NCBI GenBank assembly: GCA_947625205.1
Contig: CANQNN010000001.1
Coordinates: 331,052-395,051, forward strand
Reading direction: 5' to 3'
DNA from: an uncultured Lachnospiraceae bacterium
GTDB taxonomy: Bacteria; Bacillota; Clostridia; Lachnospirales; Lachnospiraceae
Length of the DNA stretch: 64,000 nt
Shown here: in pieces, positions 30,525 to 39,095 of the stretch
Numbering within the stretch: position 1 is the first letter of the stretch
Layout: the number at the start of each line of letters is the position of its first letter
Translations under genes and position numbers: made by a program
Notes under the pieces: generated by a model
Told to the model about the DNA's origin: nothing
The model's database searches: none
What the model saw: only the letters and a program-made list of their open reading frames with translations

Positions 30525-31769
30525 ATGAAAAGACGTGAAATTACAGGCTTGCTCGCAGGCTGTGTGCTGCTGCTTGCACCCATGCAGGTACGGGCGGATG
30601 AATTGTCGGATGTGTTGTCTGAAGCATCGGTCGATGTGCTCAGTTACGGACACAAGGATACGGATGATATTCGCAGCACAGATGACGCCGACGCTGCGGG
30701 CAGTATCAGTGAAAATAGAAATGTGCAGGATCAGGGCGCCCCTGTGAATGATGCGGATATATCCGGGATGTCCCTGGATAAAGTTATAGGGGAATCCGAT
30801 ACGCCGGATTCGGTCTCCGCTTCCGATGCGCAGGAGGTCATGCTGGATCCCATCGGCGCAGGCGTGATACTGGAGACAACCAAGACGGAGAGAGAATATG
30901 CAGAGGCATATGAGAAGGCCAAAAACGCCAACTGGGGTTACACGAACCTGGGGATCGCCAATGTGGACAACAATTTAAATATCCGTGCGATTGCGGCGGA
31001 GGACGGCAGACTGGTCGGTAAACTCCCCAGAAATGCGGCGTGTGAGGTGTTGGATGACGACGGCGTCTGGGCGCATATCAAGTCCGGCAAGGTGGAGGGA
31101 TATGTCAGTTTGGATTATCTTCTTACAGGCATACCCGCGAAGCGTAAAGCGGAAGAGCTTGCCGTAACGATGGCGCGCGTCACGACGGACAGCCTGAAGG
31201 TCAGGGCTGAGGCGAGCACTGACTCGGAGGTGATAACGCTGGTGCCTAACGGCGAGGAGCTGGAAGTCATATCGGTGGAAGGCGACTGGGTCAAGGTATA
31301 TCTGGATGACGAGGAAGTGTTTGTACATGCGGATTATGTGGAAGTAAGCTCCGAGCTGGAAACGGCAATCACGATGACGGAGCTTCTCTACGGCCAGGGT
31401 GTATCCGATATCCGTGTGGATATATGCCAGTATGCGAAGGAATTCCTTGGGAATCCTTACGTATGGGGCGGAACGAGTCTGACAAAGGGCGCGGACTGTT
31501 CGGGATATGTGCAGAGCGTGTTTAAGAAATTTAACGTAAAGCTGCCGCGTACTTCCAGAGAACAGGCTAACAGCGGAACAACGATCAGTGTATCGGAGGC
31601 GAAAGCGGGCGACCTGATTTTCTACGGCAGCAGCAGATATATCAATCATGTGGCGATCTATATCGGCGGCGGACAGGTCATTCATGCCAGCAATCCTAAG
31701 ACGGGCATCAGGATATCCAATGTATCTTACCGTTCTCCTGTCAAAGCCGTCCGGGTGCTGTATGATTAA
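30525..31769 (+). CDS. Secreted cell-wall hydrolase: SH3 repeats plus NlpC/P60 (C40) peptidase
   Basis: Predicted gamma-D-glutamyl-diamino acid endopeptidase cutting peptidoglycan stems outside the cell. From the ATG at 30525 (after AAAGAGGA) the protein is 414 aa. It has a signal peptide cleaved after VRA (about residue 24), an acidic Ser/Asp-rich linker to ~115, two bacterial SH3 domains (about 140-205 and 215-275), and the NlpC/P60 domain from ~295. The catalytic Cys is C325 in GADCSGYV, the His is H375 in INHVAIYIGG, and a further His lies in VIHASNP. It is a monocistronic gene with a perfect promoter and a WalR-like box. Confidence 0.93.
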   Translation: MKRREITGLLAGCVLLLAPMQVRADELSDVLSEASVDVLSYGHKDTDDIRSTDDADAAGSISENRNVQDQGAPVNDADISGMSLDKVIGESDTPDSVSASDAQEVMLDPIGAGVILETTKTEREYAEAYEKAKNANWGYTNLGIANVDNNLNIRAIAAEDGRLVGKLPRNAACEVLDDDGVWAHIKSGKVEGYVSLDYLLTGIPAKRKAEELAVTMARVTTDSLKVRAEASTDSEVITLVPNGEELEVISVEGDWVKVYLDDEEVFVHADYVEVSSELETAITMTELLYGQGVSDIRVDICQYAKEFLGNPYVWGGTSLTKGADCSGYVQSVFKKFNVKLPRTSREQANSGTTISVSEAKAGDLIFYGSSRYINHVAIYIGGGQVIHASNPKTGIRISNVSYRSPVKAVRVLYD

Positions 31770-31890
31770 CAGTGTACCGCGGAAAAGTGCAGAACAGACC
31801 GCAGGAAAGCGCAGGAACATGCTATAGGAAAGCACGGGAAGGAAAAACATAGGAATAGAAAAAAACACAGCAATAGAAAAAAGAAAACGC

Positions 31891-31919
31891 TTTACATTGT
31901 ATATGCGGCATGATATACT
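31891..31919 (+). promoter_or_regulatory. Promoter of rpsO
   Basis: TTTACA (31891-31896), a 17-nt spacer and TATACT (31914-31919), with TG one base before the -10 (extended -10). The predicted leader is about 119 nt. Confidence 0.8.
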
Positions 31920-31929
31920 ATTCAGGTAT

Positions 31930-32007
31930 GGTTTTAGCCGATGCTCAGAAGCGGGATACTCCAACCCACTCTTGGTGTCAGGCGGTTACAGTATCTTTCC
32001 TAAAACC
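31930..32007 (+). promoter_or_regulatory. Folded rpsO leader, candidate S15 autoregulatory site
   Basis: GGTTTTAG (31930-31937) pairs with CTAAAACC (32000-32007). Inside, GATACT (31955-31960) pairs with AGTATC (31990-31995), enclosing CCAA/TTGG. The multi-stem arrangement ends 30 nt before the rpsO RBS. Autoregulation of rpsO by S15 binding to such leaders is known in several bacteria, with differing structures. Confidence 0.6.
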
Positions 32008-32044
32008 GAAATGCGATGGGAAAGATCCAAAGAAAGGAGACAAT

Positions 32045-32311
32045 ATGATATCCAAAGAAAAGAAAACAGCTATTATCAACGAGTATGCGAGAACACCCGG
32101 AGACACAGGTTCACCGGAAGTGCAGATCGCGGTTCTTACGGCAAGGATCCAGGAACTGACAGAGCATTTAAAGGTCAACCCCAAAGATTTTCATTCCAGA
32201 AGGGGACTCCTTAAAATGGTAGGTCAGCGTCGTGGGCTGCTTGCATATCTGAAGAGTAAAGACATCGAGAGATACCGTGTTCTGATCGAAAAGCTTGGTT
32301 TGAGAAAATAA
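32045..32311 (+). CDS. rpsO: 30S ribosomal protein S15
   Basis: 88 aa, the normal length. It contains [16 protein letters not shown], the [16 protein letters not shown] rRNA-binding segment, and the closing [13 protein letters not shown]. The start at 32045 follows AAAGGAG; the frame is open upstream but only through the leader. It is followed by an intrinsic terminator and then pnp, the common rpsO-pnp order. Confidence 0.98.
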   Translation: MISKEKKTAIINEYARTPGDTGSPEVQIAVLTARIQELTEHLKVNPKDFHSRRGLLKMVGQRRGLLAYLKSKDIERYRVLIEKLGLRK

Positions 32312-32322
32312 GGTGGATTAAA

Positions 32323-32375
32323 AGGAACAGATAAAGCTGAGCACGATTCAGCTTTATCCGTCCTTTTTCTTTTTA
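32323..32375 (+). terminator. Intrinsic terminator after rpsO
   Basis: GATAAAGCTGA (32330-32340) pairs with TCAGCTTTATC (32348-32358), extended by GGA/TCC, and is followed by a run of T. It separates rpsO from the pnp leader. Confidence 0.9.
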
Positions 32376-32380
32376 AGGGT

Positions 32381-32408
32381 TATGGTCACTTAGGTATGGT
32401 CACTTAGG
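32381..32408 (+). repeat. Exact 14-bp tandem repeat ahead of the pnp hairpin
   Basis: TATGGTCACTTAGG occurs twice back to back (32381-32394 and 32395-32408). The end of the second copy forms the base of the long pnp leader stem. Confidence 0.9.
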
Positions 32409-32491
32409 TAGAAGAGGCATCCGAGACCACAAATATATGCACAGACCTGTCTTTTGCGGATATATTTGTAGTTTCGGCGTCTTCTGCCTAA
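32404..32491 (+). promoter_or_regulatory. Long stem-loop in the pnp leader
   Basis: The arms 32404-32438 and 32460-32491 pair almost throughout: TTAGG/CCTAA at the base, AGAAGA/TCTTCT, CGA/TCG, and ACAAATATAT/ATATATTTGT at the top. There is one 3-nt bulge and about two mismatches. A 21-nt apical region contains a small ACAG/CTGT hairpin. It ends 57 nt before the pnp start. Such a long duplex is a typical RNase III substrate, as in the autoregulated pnp leader of E. coli. Confidence 0.85.
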
Positions 32492-32547
32492 AACATAGAT
32501 TATATTTCTGCTGTAAATGCAGGAAAAAATGAAAAGGAGAGAAGAGC

Positions 32548-34638
32548 ATGTATAAGAGTTACACAATGGAACTTGCCGGTCGTACGCTTCGCGTGGATAT
32601 CGGCAGAGTCGGCAAACAGGCAAACGGCTGTGCATTTATGCAGTACGGCGAGACAACGGTGCTGTCCACCGCTACGGCGTCGGATAAGCCCAGGGAGGGA
32701 ATTGATTTCTTCCCCTGCAGCGTGGAGTATGAAGAGAAATTATATGCCGTAGGTAAGATCCCGGGCGGCTTCAACAAGAGAGAGGGCAAGGCGTCCGAGA
32801 ACGCAGTTCTTACAAGCCGCGTTATCGACAGACCTATGCGTCCCCTGTTCCCGAAGGATTATCGCAATGACGTTACGCTGAATAATATGGTAATGAGTGT
32901 GGATCCTGCGTGCAGACCGGAGCTGGTTGCCATGATCGGTACTGCGATCGCAACCTGTATCTCGGATATTCCGTTTGACGGTCCCTGTGCCATGACGCAG
33001 ATGGGTCTTGTGGACGGCGAGTTGATCGTCAATCCCTCCCAGGAGCAGTGGGATAAGGGAGACCTGCAGATGACCGTCGCTTCTACGGCGCAGAAGGTTA
33101 TTATGATCGAGGCGGGCGCCAATGAGGTGCCGGAAGATAAGATCCTGGAAGCTATCTATAAGGCTCATGACGTAAATCAGACTGTCATTGAGTTTATCAA
33201 TAAGATCGTGGCGGAGACAGGCAAGCCGAAGCATGAATATGAGAGCTGTGCGATCCCGGAGCAGATGTTCGAGGATATCAGGAAGATCGTACCGCCCGAG
33301 GAGATGGAGACGGCAGTCTTTACCGACGAGAAGCAGGTGCGTGAGGAGAATATCAGGAATATCACTGCAAGACTTGAGGAGGCATTTGCGGATAATGAAG
33401 ATTATCTGGCAGTTTTAGGCGAGGCCATCTATCAGTATCAGAAGAAGACTGTCCGCAAGATGATCCTGAAAGATCACAAGCGTCCTGACGGTCGTGCGCT
33501 GGATCAGATCAGACCGCTTTCGGCTGAGGTTGATATCATCCCGCGTGTTCACGGTTCCGCCATGTTTACCCGCGGTCAGACACAGATCTGCAACGTATGT
33601 ACGCTGGCGCCCTTGTCGGAAGTGCAGAAGGTAGACGGTCTGGATGAGAATATTACAAGCAAGAGATATATGCATCATTACAATTTCCCGTCCTATTCCG
33701 TAGGCGAGACCAAGGTAAGCCGCGGTCCGGGACGCAGAGAGATAGGTCACGGCGCTCTGGCAGAGAGGGCGCTGATCCCGGTGCTTCCTTCCGAGGAGGA
33801 ATTTCCGTATGCGATCCGTACTGTATCCGAGACGTTTGAGTCTAACGGTTCTACATCTATGGCGTCCACATGCGCATCCTGTATGTCCCTGATGGCGGCG
33901 GGCGTGCCGATCAAGAAGATGGTGGCAGGTATTTCCTGCGGTCTTGTTACAGGCGACACGGATGATGATTTTGTACTGCTGACAGATATTCAGGGTCTGG
34001 AAGACTTTTTCGGCGATATGGACTTCAAGGTAACGGGTACGCATGACGGTATCACGGCTATTCAGATGGATATTAAGATTCATGGTCTTACAAGGCCCAT
34101 CGTGGAAGGCGCGATTGCAAGATGCCGTGAGGCGAGAGAGTACATTATGGCTAACTGCATGATGCCTGCGATCTCCGAACCTCGTAAAGAAGTCGGCCCT
34201 TATGCACCGCGGATCATCTCTATTCAGATCGATCCTGAGAAGATCGGCGATGTGGTCGGCCAGCGCGGCAAGACTATCAATGAAATCATTGCCCGTACCG
34301 GCGTGAAGATCGATATTACGGATGACGGTCAGGTTTCCGTATGCGGTACAGATAAGGAAATGATGGACAAAGCGGTTGACATGATCAAGATCATCGTTAC
34401 GGATTTCGAGGAGGGTCAGATCTTCAAGGGCACTGTAGTCAGCATTAAAGAATTCGGCGCATTTGTCGAGTTTGCTCCGGGCAAAGAGGGTATGGTTCAC
34501 ATCTCCAAGATCGCAAAGGAGAGGATCAACCGTGTAGAAGATGTGCTGACACTGGGTGATAAGGTGACGGTTGTATGCCTGGGTAAAGACAAGATGGGCA
34601 GAATGAGCTTCTCCATGAAAGATGTAGCCCAGGTATGA
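32548..34638 (+). CDS. pnp: Polyribonucleotide nucleotidyltransferase (PNPase)
   Basis: Phosphorolytic 3'-5' exoribonuclease of mRNA decay. The 696 aa comprise two RNase PH domains (1-~145 and ~310-540) separated by a helical domain. The active-site parts are VETKVSRGPGRREIGHG-like SVGETKVSRGPGR, and DIQGLEDFFGDMDFKVTGT with the catalytic Asp. A KH domain (VGQRGKTINEIIARTGVKIDI is its core) and an S1 domain (FKGTVVSIKEFGAFVEF) follow. The ATG follows AAAGGAGAG. Confidence 0.97.
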   Translation: MYKSYTMELAGRTLRVDIGRVGKQANGCAFMQYGETTVLSTATASDKPREGIDFFPCSVEYEEKLYAVGKIPGGFNKREGKASENAVLTSRVIDRPMRPLFPKDYRNDVTLNNMVMSVDPACRPELVAMIGTAIATCISDIPFDGPCAMTQMGLVDGELIVNPSQEQWDKGDLQMTVASTAQKVIMIEAGANEVPEDKILEAIYKAHDVNQTVIEFINKIVAETGKPKHEYESCAIPEQMFEDIRKIVPPEEMETAVFTDEKQVREENIRNITARLEEAFADNEDYLAVLGEAIYQYQKKTVRKMILKDHKRPDGRALDQIRPLSAEVDIIPRVHGSAMFTRGQTQICNVCTLAPLSEVQKVDGLDENITSKRYMHHYNFPSYSVGETKVSRGPGRREIGHGALAERALIPVLPSEEEFPYAIRTVSETFESNGSTSMASTCASCMSLMAAGVPIKKMVAGISCGLVTGDTDDDFVLLTDIQGLEDFFGDMDFKVTGTHDGITAIQMDIKIHGLTRPIVEGAIARCREAREYIMANCMMPAISEPRKEVGPYAPRIISIQIDPEKIGDVVGQRGKTINEIIARTGVKIDITDDGQVSVCGTDKEMMDKAVDMIKIIVTDFEEGQIFKGTVVSIKEFGAFVEFAPGKEGMVHISKIAKERINRVEDVLTLGDKVTVVCLGKDKMGRMSFSMKDVAQV

Positions 34639-34668
34639 TACCCAGACGGGAAAGGAGTACGTCCAGAT

Positions 34669-35748
34669 ATGAAAAAACCGACTATTCTAATTGTCGATGA
34701 CGTAGATATCAACAGGGAAATACTTTGCGAGATTTTTCAGGGATACAATACGATTCAGGCGGAGAACGGAAAGGATGCGGTCAATATCATTGCCTCCAAT
34801 CTGGATAAAATATCCGTTGTTCTTCTGGATGTCGTAATGCCTGTCATGGACGGCGTTGCGGTTCTGGAGGAGATGAAGAAACGTAAGTGGATCGACAGTA
34901 TACCGGTGCTTCTTATTACGAGCGAAGCGACTACGGAGATTGAGCGTAAAGCATATCGTCTGGGCGTAAGTGATATTATTAAGAAACCTTTTGATGCCTT
35001 TATTGTGAAACAGCGTACCATGAATGTGATAGAGCTGTATTACAATAAACGGCATCTGGAAGATATGGTGGAGCTGCAGACCAAGGTACTGCGCAAACAG
35101 GCGGAAGAACTGCAGAGCATGAATGACCGGATCATAGACGTTATGAGTAACGTGGTGGAGTTCCGTAATCTGGAATCCGGAAATCATGTTAAAAGAGTGA
35201 AGACTTTTACCAATATTCTTGCAAAATATGTGGCGCAGGAATATCCGGAGTATCATCTGGACAATAATGCCATCAGTATGATCACTTCTGCGTCCGCCCT
35301 GCATGATGTGGGTAAGATCGTGATACCCGATGCGATCCTTTTAAAGCCCGGCAGACTGACACCGGAAGAGTTCGAAACGATGAAGTCCCATACGACCAGA
35401 GGATGCGAGGTCATTGATATGCTGGCGGATATCCAGCAGGGCGAGTACGGGAAGGTCAGCTATGAAATATGCAGACACCACCATGAGCGTTATGACGGCA
35501 GAGGGTATCCGGACGGACTGAAGGGAGAAGAGATTCCGATATCCGCACAGATCGTATCCGTTGCCGATGTGTATGATGCGCTTGTTACAGAGAGATGCTA
35601 TAAGAAGGCCTTTTCCAAGGAGGAGGCATACCGCATGATCTTAAACGGGGAATGCGGAACATTCTCGCCGAAGCTGATGAAGTGCTTCGAGCTTGCAAGA
35701 GATGAGTTTGAGGCGGTAGTGGACGGCAAACATGAGATGGTTAAATAA
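34669..35748 (+). CDS. Response regulator with HD-GYP phosphodiesterase domain
   Basis: Probable phospho-controlled cyclic-di-GMP phosphodiesterase. The receiver domain (1-120) has the acidic pair in IVDDVD, the phospho-acceptor D54 in LLDVVMP, and the Lys of KKPF. A charged helix (about 121-155) joins it to the HD-GYP domain. There HDVGK (H212, D213) and a HHERYDGRGYPDG stretch carry both the metal ligands and the GYP signature. No histidine kinase gene lies nearby, so it is an orphan in this window. It starts 30 bases after pnp and may share its transcript. Confidence 0.92.
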   Translation: MKKPTILIVDDVDINREILCEIFQGYNTIQAENGKDAVNIIASNLDKISVVLLDVVMPVMDGVAVLEEMKKRKWIDSIPVLLITSEATTEIERKAYRLGVSDIIKKPFDAFIVKQRTMNVIELYYNKRHLEDMVELQTKVLRKQAEELQSMNDRIIDVMSNVVEFRNLESGNHVKRVKTFTNILAKYVAQEYPEYHLDNNAISMITSASALHDVGKIVIPDAILLKPGRLTPEEFETMKSHTTRGCEVIDMLADIQQGEYGKVSYEICRHHHERYDGRGYPDGLKGEEIPISAQIVSVADVYDALVTERCYKKAFSKEEAYRMILNGECGTFSPKLMKCFELARDEFEAVVDGKHEMVK

Positions 35749-35749
35749 A

Positions 35750-35783
35750 AGACGCAAAAGACGCAGACTGTTTGGTCTGCGTC
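35750..35783 (-). terminator. Intrinsic terminator after pyrI
   Basis: A perfect 9-bp stem GACGCAGAC/GTCTGCGTC (35760-35768 with 35775-35783). On the minus strand it is followed by TTTTGCGTCTTTTA, so it ends the pyrBI transcript. On the plus strand there is no T tail. Confidence 0.8.
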
Positions 35784-35818
35784 AGGACTGGTGAGGAGAG
35801 AGCAGGATCGTGACGGAT

Positions 35819-36259
35819 CTACCATGCGTAGGTCGATTCACTTGCTTTCTCCTCACAGTATTTACAGCGGTAAATTTCTTTTTTCTCATCGGCAAGCACG
35901 AAGATATGGGGTAGCTCCTGCTCGATGGATGTGATGCAGCGGGGGTTCCTGCATTTGATGATGTTACGGATCTCCTTTGGAAGCACCAGTACCTTCTTGT
36001 CAACGATTTCCCCGTCTTTAATGACATTCACGGTAATATTATGATCGATAAATGCCAGCACGTCGAGATCCAGCGTGTTGATGTCGCATTCTACTTTCAG
36101 GATATCCTTTTTACCCATCTTATTGCTGCGGGCATTTTTGATGATCGCCACGGTGCAGTCGAGTTTATCCAGCTGCAGATGATGATAGATGGACAGGCTC
36201 TTGCCTGCTTCAATATGGTCCAATACAAAACCTTCTTCGATTTTTCCTACATTTAACAT
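35819..36259 (-). CDS. pyrI: Aspartate carbamoyltransferase regulatory chain
   Basis: Regulatory subunit that binds nucleotide effectors and zinc and assembles with PyrB. It has the N-terminal allosteric domain (IEEGFVLDHIEAGKS, SNKMGKKDILKVE) and a C-terminal zinc domain with four Cys in KCRNPRC and RCKYC. At 146 aa it is a little shorter than the E. coli chain. It lies 61 bases after pyrB on the same strand, giving an E. coli-like regulated ATCase. Confidence 0.96.
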   Translation of the reverse strand: MLNVGKIEEGFVLDHIEAGKSLSIYHHLQLDKLDCTVAIIKNARSNKMGKKDILKVECDINTLDLDVLAFIDHNITVNVIKDGEIVDKKVLVLPKEIRNIIKCRNPRCITSIEQELPHIFVLADEKKEIYRCKYCEEKASESTYAW

Positions 36260-36320
36260 AGCTGTCTGCTCCTTTCGGGATGATAGAGGTATACGGTGGC
36301 GTGCGGCGATGCGGTGCGCA

Positions 36321-37235
36321 TTATACGCTTATTTCCAGCAAAGTGAGGATCAGCGCCATTCTGACATAGACGCCGTACTGTGCCTGCTTAAAATAGACGG
36401 CGCGGGGATCGTCGTCCACTTCCACGGAGATCTCGTTGACGCGGGGAAGCGGATGAAGGACCAGCATGTCGTCTTTTGCCAGCGACATTTTTGCATTGTT
36501 CAGGATATAGAAATCTTTCAGCCTTACATAATCTTCCTCGTTGAAGAAGCGTTCCCTCTGCACGCGCGTCATATACAGCAGGTCCAGCTGATTCATACAG
36601 TCCTCCAGGCGGATCACTTCTTCGTAGTCGATCTTTTTTTCCTTCAGCAGATCCGTGATGTAGTCCGGCACCTTAAGCTCCGGAGGGGAGATGAAGATAA
36701 AACGTATGTTATCATAACGGATCAGGGCGTTTATCAGCGAGTGGACCGTTCTGCCGAATTTCAAATCACCGCACAGGCCGATGGTAAAATCGTTGAGCCG
36801 CCCCTTGAGTGCCCGGATCGTCATCAGGTCAGTCAGCGTCTGTGTGGGATGCTGGTGTCCGCCATCGCCTGCGTTGATGACAGGTATCTTCGATTTGGTT
36901 GCGGCTACCATTGGCGCGCCCTCCTTGGGATGGCGCATGGCGCATATATCCGCATAGCAGGAGATGATGCGGATGGTGTCGGACACGCTTTCGCCTTTGG
37001 AGGCGGAGGAAGATGAAGCATCCGAGAATCCCAGCACCTGTCCGCCCAGATTCAGCATAGCGGCCTCAAAGCTCAGCCTTGTCCGGGTACTCGGCTCGTA
37101 AAAACAGGTTGCCAGCTTTTTGCCTTCACACGCATGCGCGTATTTGGCAGGATCGGCGGCAATGTCGTCCGCAAGGTCGAACAGCCGGTCCAGTTCTTCC
37201 ACGGAAAAATCAAGCGGATTCATTAAGTGTCTCAT
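36321..37235 (-). CDS. pyrB: Aspartate carbamoyltransferase catalytic chain
   Basis: First committed step of pyrimidine synthesis, joining carbamoyl phosphate and aspartate. Its carbamoyl-phosphate site is [13 protein letters not shown], with later motifs [15 protein letters not shown] and a C-terminal [10 protein letters not shown]. The 304-aa length is standard. The gene is isolated from other pyr genes except pyrI. Its RBS (GGAAAGGAG) directly follows the T-run of a strong palindrome, so transcription entering from upstream must pass an attenuator-like structure. Confidence 0.97.
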   Translation of the reverse strand: MRHLMNPLDFSVEELDRLFDLADDIAADPAKYAHACEGKKLATCFYEPSTRTRLSFEAAMLNLGGQVLGFSDASSSSASKGESVSDTIRIISCYADICAMRHPKEGAPMVAATKSKIPVINAGDGGHQHPTQTLTDLMTIRALKGRLNDFTIGLCGDLKFGRTVHSLINALIRYDNIRFIFISPPELKVPDYITDLLKEKKIDYEEVIRLEDCMNQLDLLYMTRVQRERFFNEEDYVRLKDFYILNNAKMSLAKDDMLVLHPLPRVNEISVEVDDDPRAVYFKQAQYGVYVRMALILTLLEISV

Positions 37236-37251
37236 ATTGTCAGCTCCTTTC

Positions 37252-37285
37252 CAAAAAAATAAGAGAGAATATTCTCTCTTATTTT
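37252..37285 (-). terminator. 15-bp palindrome with U tail abutting pyrB: terminator/attenuator
   Basis: Bases 37256-37285 form a perfect palindrome, AATAAGAGAGAAT being one core half-arm. On the minus strand the right arm runs into TTTTTTT and then the pyrB RBS. It is about 9 nt after the nitroreductase stop and about 20 nt before the pyrB ATG. No room is left for a promoter between the hairpin and pyrB, so the hairpin must also control pyrBI. Confidence 0.85.
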
Positions 37286-37293
37286 ATATAGTA

Positions 37294-37836
37294 TCAGGTT
37301 TGATAAGATAATAGCTCCTCAACGGGTTTTCTTTTGGGAGCAACAGGCGTTTCATCGGGATATCCCACGGGAATCAGCGCCACAAGCTCTCTGTCTTCGG
37401 GAAGGCTGAGCATTTTCTCAACGGCAGCCTGATCAAACAGTCCGAGAATAACAGTGCCAAGGCCCATCTCGTGGGCTGCCAGACAGAAGGTTTGCGACGC
37501 AATACCGGCGTCAAACATCTGCCAGCCGTCTTTTCTGGGGGTACTGTAGGAACCGTCACGCTCATAACCGCTGCGATTCTTTATGACGGTTACAGCGATC
37601 AGAACCGGCGCACCGGAGATGATCGCGCCGTTGTTCGGATAGATGGAAGTTCCCTCTCTGGCTATCTTTTCTTTCAGTTCCCCTTCAACCGCAATATAGC
37701 GTGTGATCTGGGTGTGCTTCCAGCTCGGGGCATAGGAAGCTGTCTCAACGATCTGACTGAGCAGTTCATGGGAAACCGGATCGGGTTTAAACCTGCGTAT
37801 ACTTCTGCGCTCGTGAATACATTCTTTTGCAGTCAT
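37294..37836 (-). CDS. Nitroreductase-family FMN oxidoreductase
   Basis: Small NAD(P)H-dependent flavoprotein of 180 aa; the substrate is unknown. The family marks are RRSIRRF near the N-terminus (phosphate of FMN), ASYAPSWKHTQITRY, the central DAGIASQTFCLAAHEMGLGTVILG helix, and ALIPVGYPDE before the C-terminus. It has its own promoter and a GGAGGGG RBS. The downstream palindrome probably ends its transcript or links it to pyrBI. Confidence 0.9.
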   Translation of the reverse strand: MTAKECIHERRSIRRFKPDPVSHELLSQIVETASYAPSWKHTQITRYIAVEGELKEKIAREGTSIYPNNGAIISGAPVLIAVTVIKNRSGYERDGSYSTPRKDGWQMFDAGIASQTFCLAAHEMGLGTVILGLFDQAAVEKMLSLPEDRELVALIPVGYPDETPVAPKRKPVEELLSYQT

Positions 37837-37936
37837 GCGTTACCCCTCCTCGCCGCGTGCTGTATGACAGCAACGCTTTGGCCGCGCCGCACTGTACGTT
37901 GTGTATGGCGGACACATTAATCACTACATTTTGTAT

Positions 37937-37965
37937 ATCATATCACAACCGGGTGCGCGTTTCAA
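37937..37965 (-). promoter_or_regulatory. Promoter of nitroreductase gene
   Basis: On the minus strand TTGAAA (37965-37960), a 17-nt spacer and TATGAT (37942-37937), with TG before the -10. The leader is about 95 nt and contains a small hairpin around GCTGT/ACAGC. Confidence 0.65.
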
Positions 37966-37989
37966 TAGTTTTATGGCCGAATAATATTA

Positions 37990-38018
37990 TTGTGGAAAAA
38001 GCGGCGCTATGGTATAGT
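37990..38018 (+). promoter_or_regulatory. Promoter of PH-domain protein gene
   Basis: TTGTGG (37990-37995), a 17-nt spacer and TATAGT (38013-38018) with an extended TG. It is divergent from the nitroreductase promoter. Confidence 0.65.
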
Positions 38019-38103
38019 AGATGAGGAATTTATCAACTACTCACGTAAACTGCGGCGACCGGAAAGGGGCGGCCGCAGGAGCAGAAGCCGACAGGAGGAT
38101 ATC

Positions 38104-38562
38104 ATGGAAGAAATGAAGAAGGAGTATACCGCAGGGAAAGACGAAAGGGACCAGGAGGACGACGCGGAAGAAAAGAGAGAGCCCCAAATGGACAAAATGT
38201 ACAGGGAGAGAAAGCGCTGGCTGTTCTTTGGGCTTCCTTTTACTTTTACGAAATATACCGTGACCGACGACGTCATTACGATCGACGAGGGATTTTTCAA
38301 CAAAAAAGAAAACGACTGTTATTTATATAAGGTGCAGGATGTGGAACTGCTCACCAGTCTGGGAGAGCGTATTTTCGGCCTCGGTACGGTGGCCTGTTAC
38401 ACGGGCGACAACACGCATCCGCAGCTATACTTAAGCCATATCAAGAATGCCAGGGAGATCAAGAATTATATTCTCAAGGCGTCCGAGGAGGCGCGCAGAA
38501 AGCGCCGTACCCTGAATACGCTCAATATTGACGCAGCGGATATTGATGATATTGATGTGTGA
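38104..38562 (+). CDS. Bacterial PH (DUF304-like) domain protein
   Basis: A 152-aa protein from the ATG at 38104, well placed after AGGAGG. The first ~35 residues are highly charged. The rest matches the bacterial pleckstrin-homology fold seen in YdbT-like proteins: [37 protein letters not shown] and [12 protein letters not shown], then [16 protein letters not shown] and a basic C-terminal helix. No membrane helix is present, unlike many relatives. The function is not established. Confidence 0.8.
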   Translation: MEEMKKEYTAGKDERDQEDDAEEKREPQMDKMYRERKRWLFFGLPFTFTKYTVTDDVITIDEGFFNKKENDCYLYKVQDVELLTSLGERIFGLGTVACYTGDNTHPQLYLSHIKNAREIKNYILKASEEARRKRRTLNTLNIDAADIDDIDV

Positions 38563-38566
38563 CGGT

Positions 38567-38986
38567 CTAGCACCCGCGCTGTCCGGGAGCTGTTTCCTGA
38601 TCTGTCAGAAGGCGCTCAAACAATAGCCCGGTGATAAACCAGCAGGGAGCATAGTCCAGCCGTATTACTTTGGCGAGATTCCATCTTGCGCGCTCATAGT
38701 TCCAGGGACACAGATCGCGTCTGCGAAGCCATGTTCCGGTTGCAAATTCGCCGGTAAATATAAGGCCGGTGTAGACAAGCCCGCGGAATATGAGATTACG
38801 GTTGCGCATAAGGCGGCACAGCGGCGCTAACAGGGCGGCCAGCCCGTATATGGGAAACATCCATACGGAGGTGGTGCAGGGAAGCCGGTAATCCCGCTTT
38901 CTAAACGCGCCGAAGGCGGTGAATATCATTTCCAGGAACCAGCCCAGCAGACCGCAGTGTATATAGTTGTAAATGAATTTTCTCAT
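38567..38986 (-). CDS. Small integral membrane protein, CmpB-like (putative ABC-transporter type IV family)
   Basis: A 139-aa protein with three to four hydrophobic segments. It resembles the widespread Firmicutes family annotated as putative ABC-transporter type IV: an N-terminal HCGLLGWFLEMIFTAFG, then WMFPIYGLAALLAPL, FTGEFATGTWLRRR and CPWNYERARWNL. A transporter role has not been shown for the family. It ends 4 bases from the convergent PH-domain gene and is divergent from folC. Confidence 0.65.
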   Translation of the reverse strand: MRKFIYNYIHCGLLGWFLEMIFTAFGAFRKRDYRLPCTTSVWMFPIYGLAALLAPLCRLMRNRNLIFRGLVYTGLIFTGEFATGTWLRRRDLCPWNYERARWNLAKVIRLDYAPCWFITGLLFERLLTDQETAPGQRGC

Positions 38987-39095
38987 AGTAAGAAGAATTC
39001 CCAGATCATGTGCATTTTATACGGGGACAAGGTTCTTTAAACAAAACGGTGCGATGATTTTTGGCAGAACAGGCAATGAGGAAAAGGAGGCGCGC

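Noticed and set aside
33415..34500. 361-aa minus-strand frame
   Set aside because: Antisense to pnp; composition is that of a shadow frame.
35760..35783. Plus-strand terminator after the HD-GYP gene
   Set aside because: The stem is present but the plus strand has no T tail after it; the T tail is on the minus strand.
36189..37016. 275-aa plus-strand frame
   Set aside because: Antisense shadow of pyrB and pyrI, which are unambiguous on the other strand.
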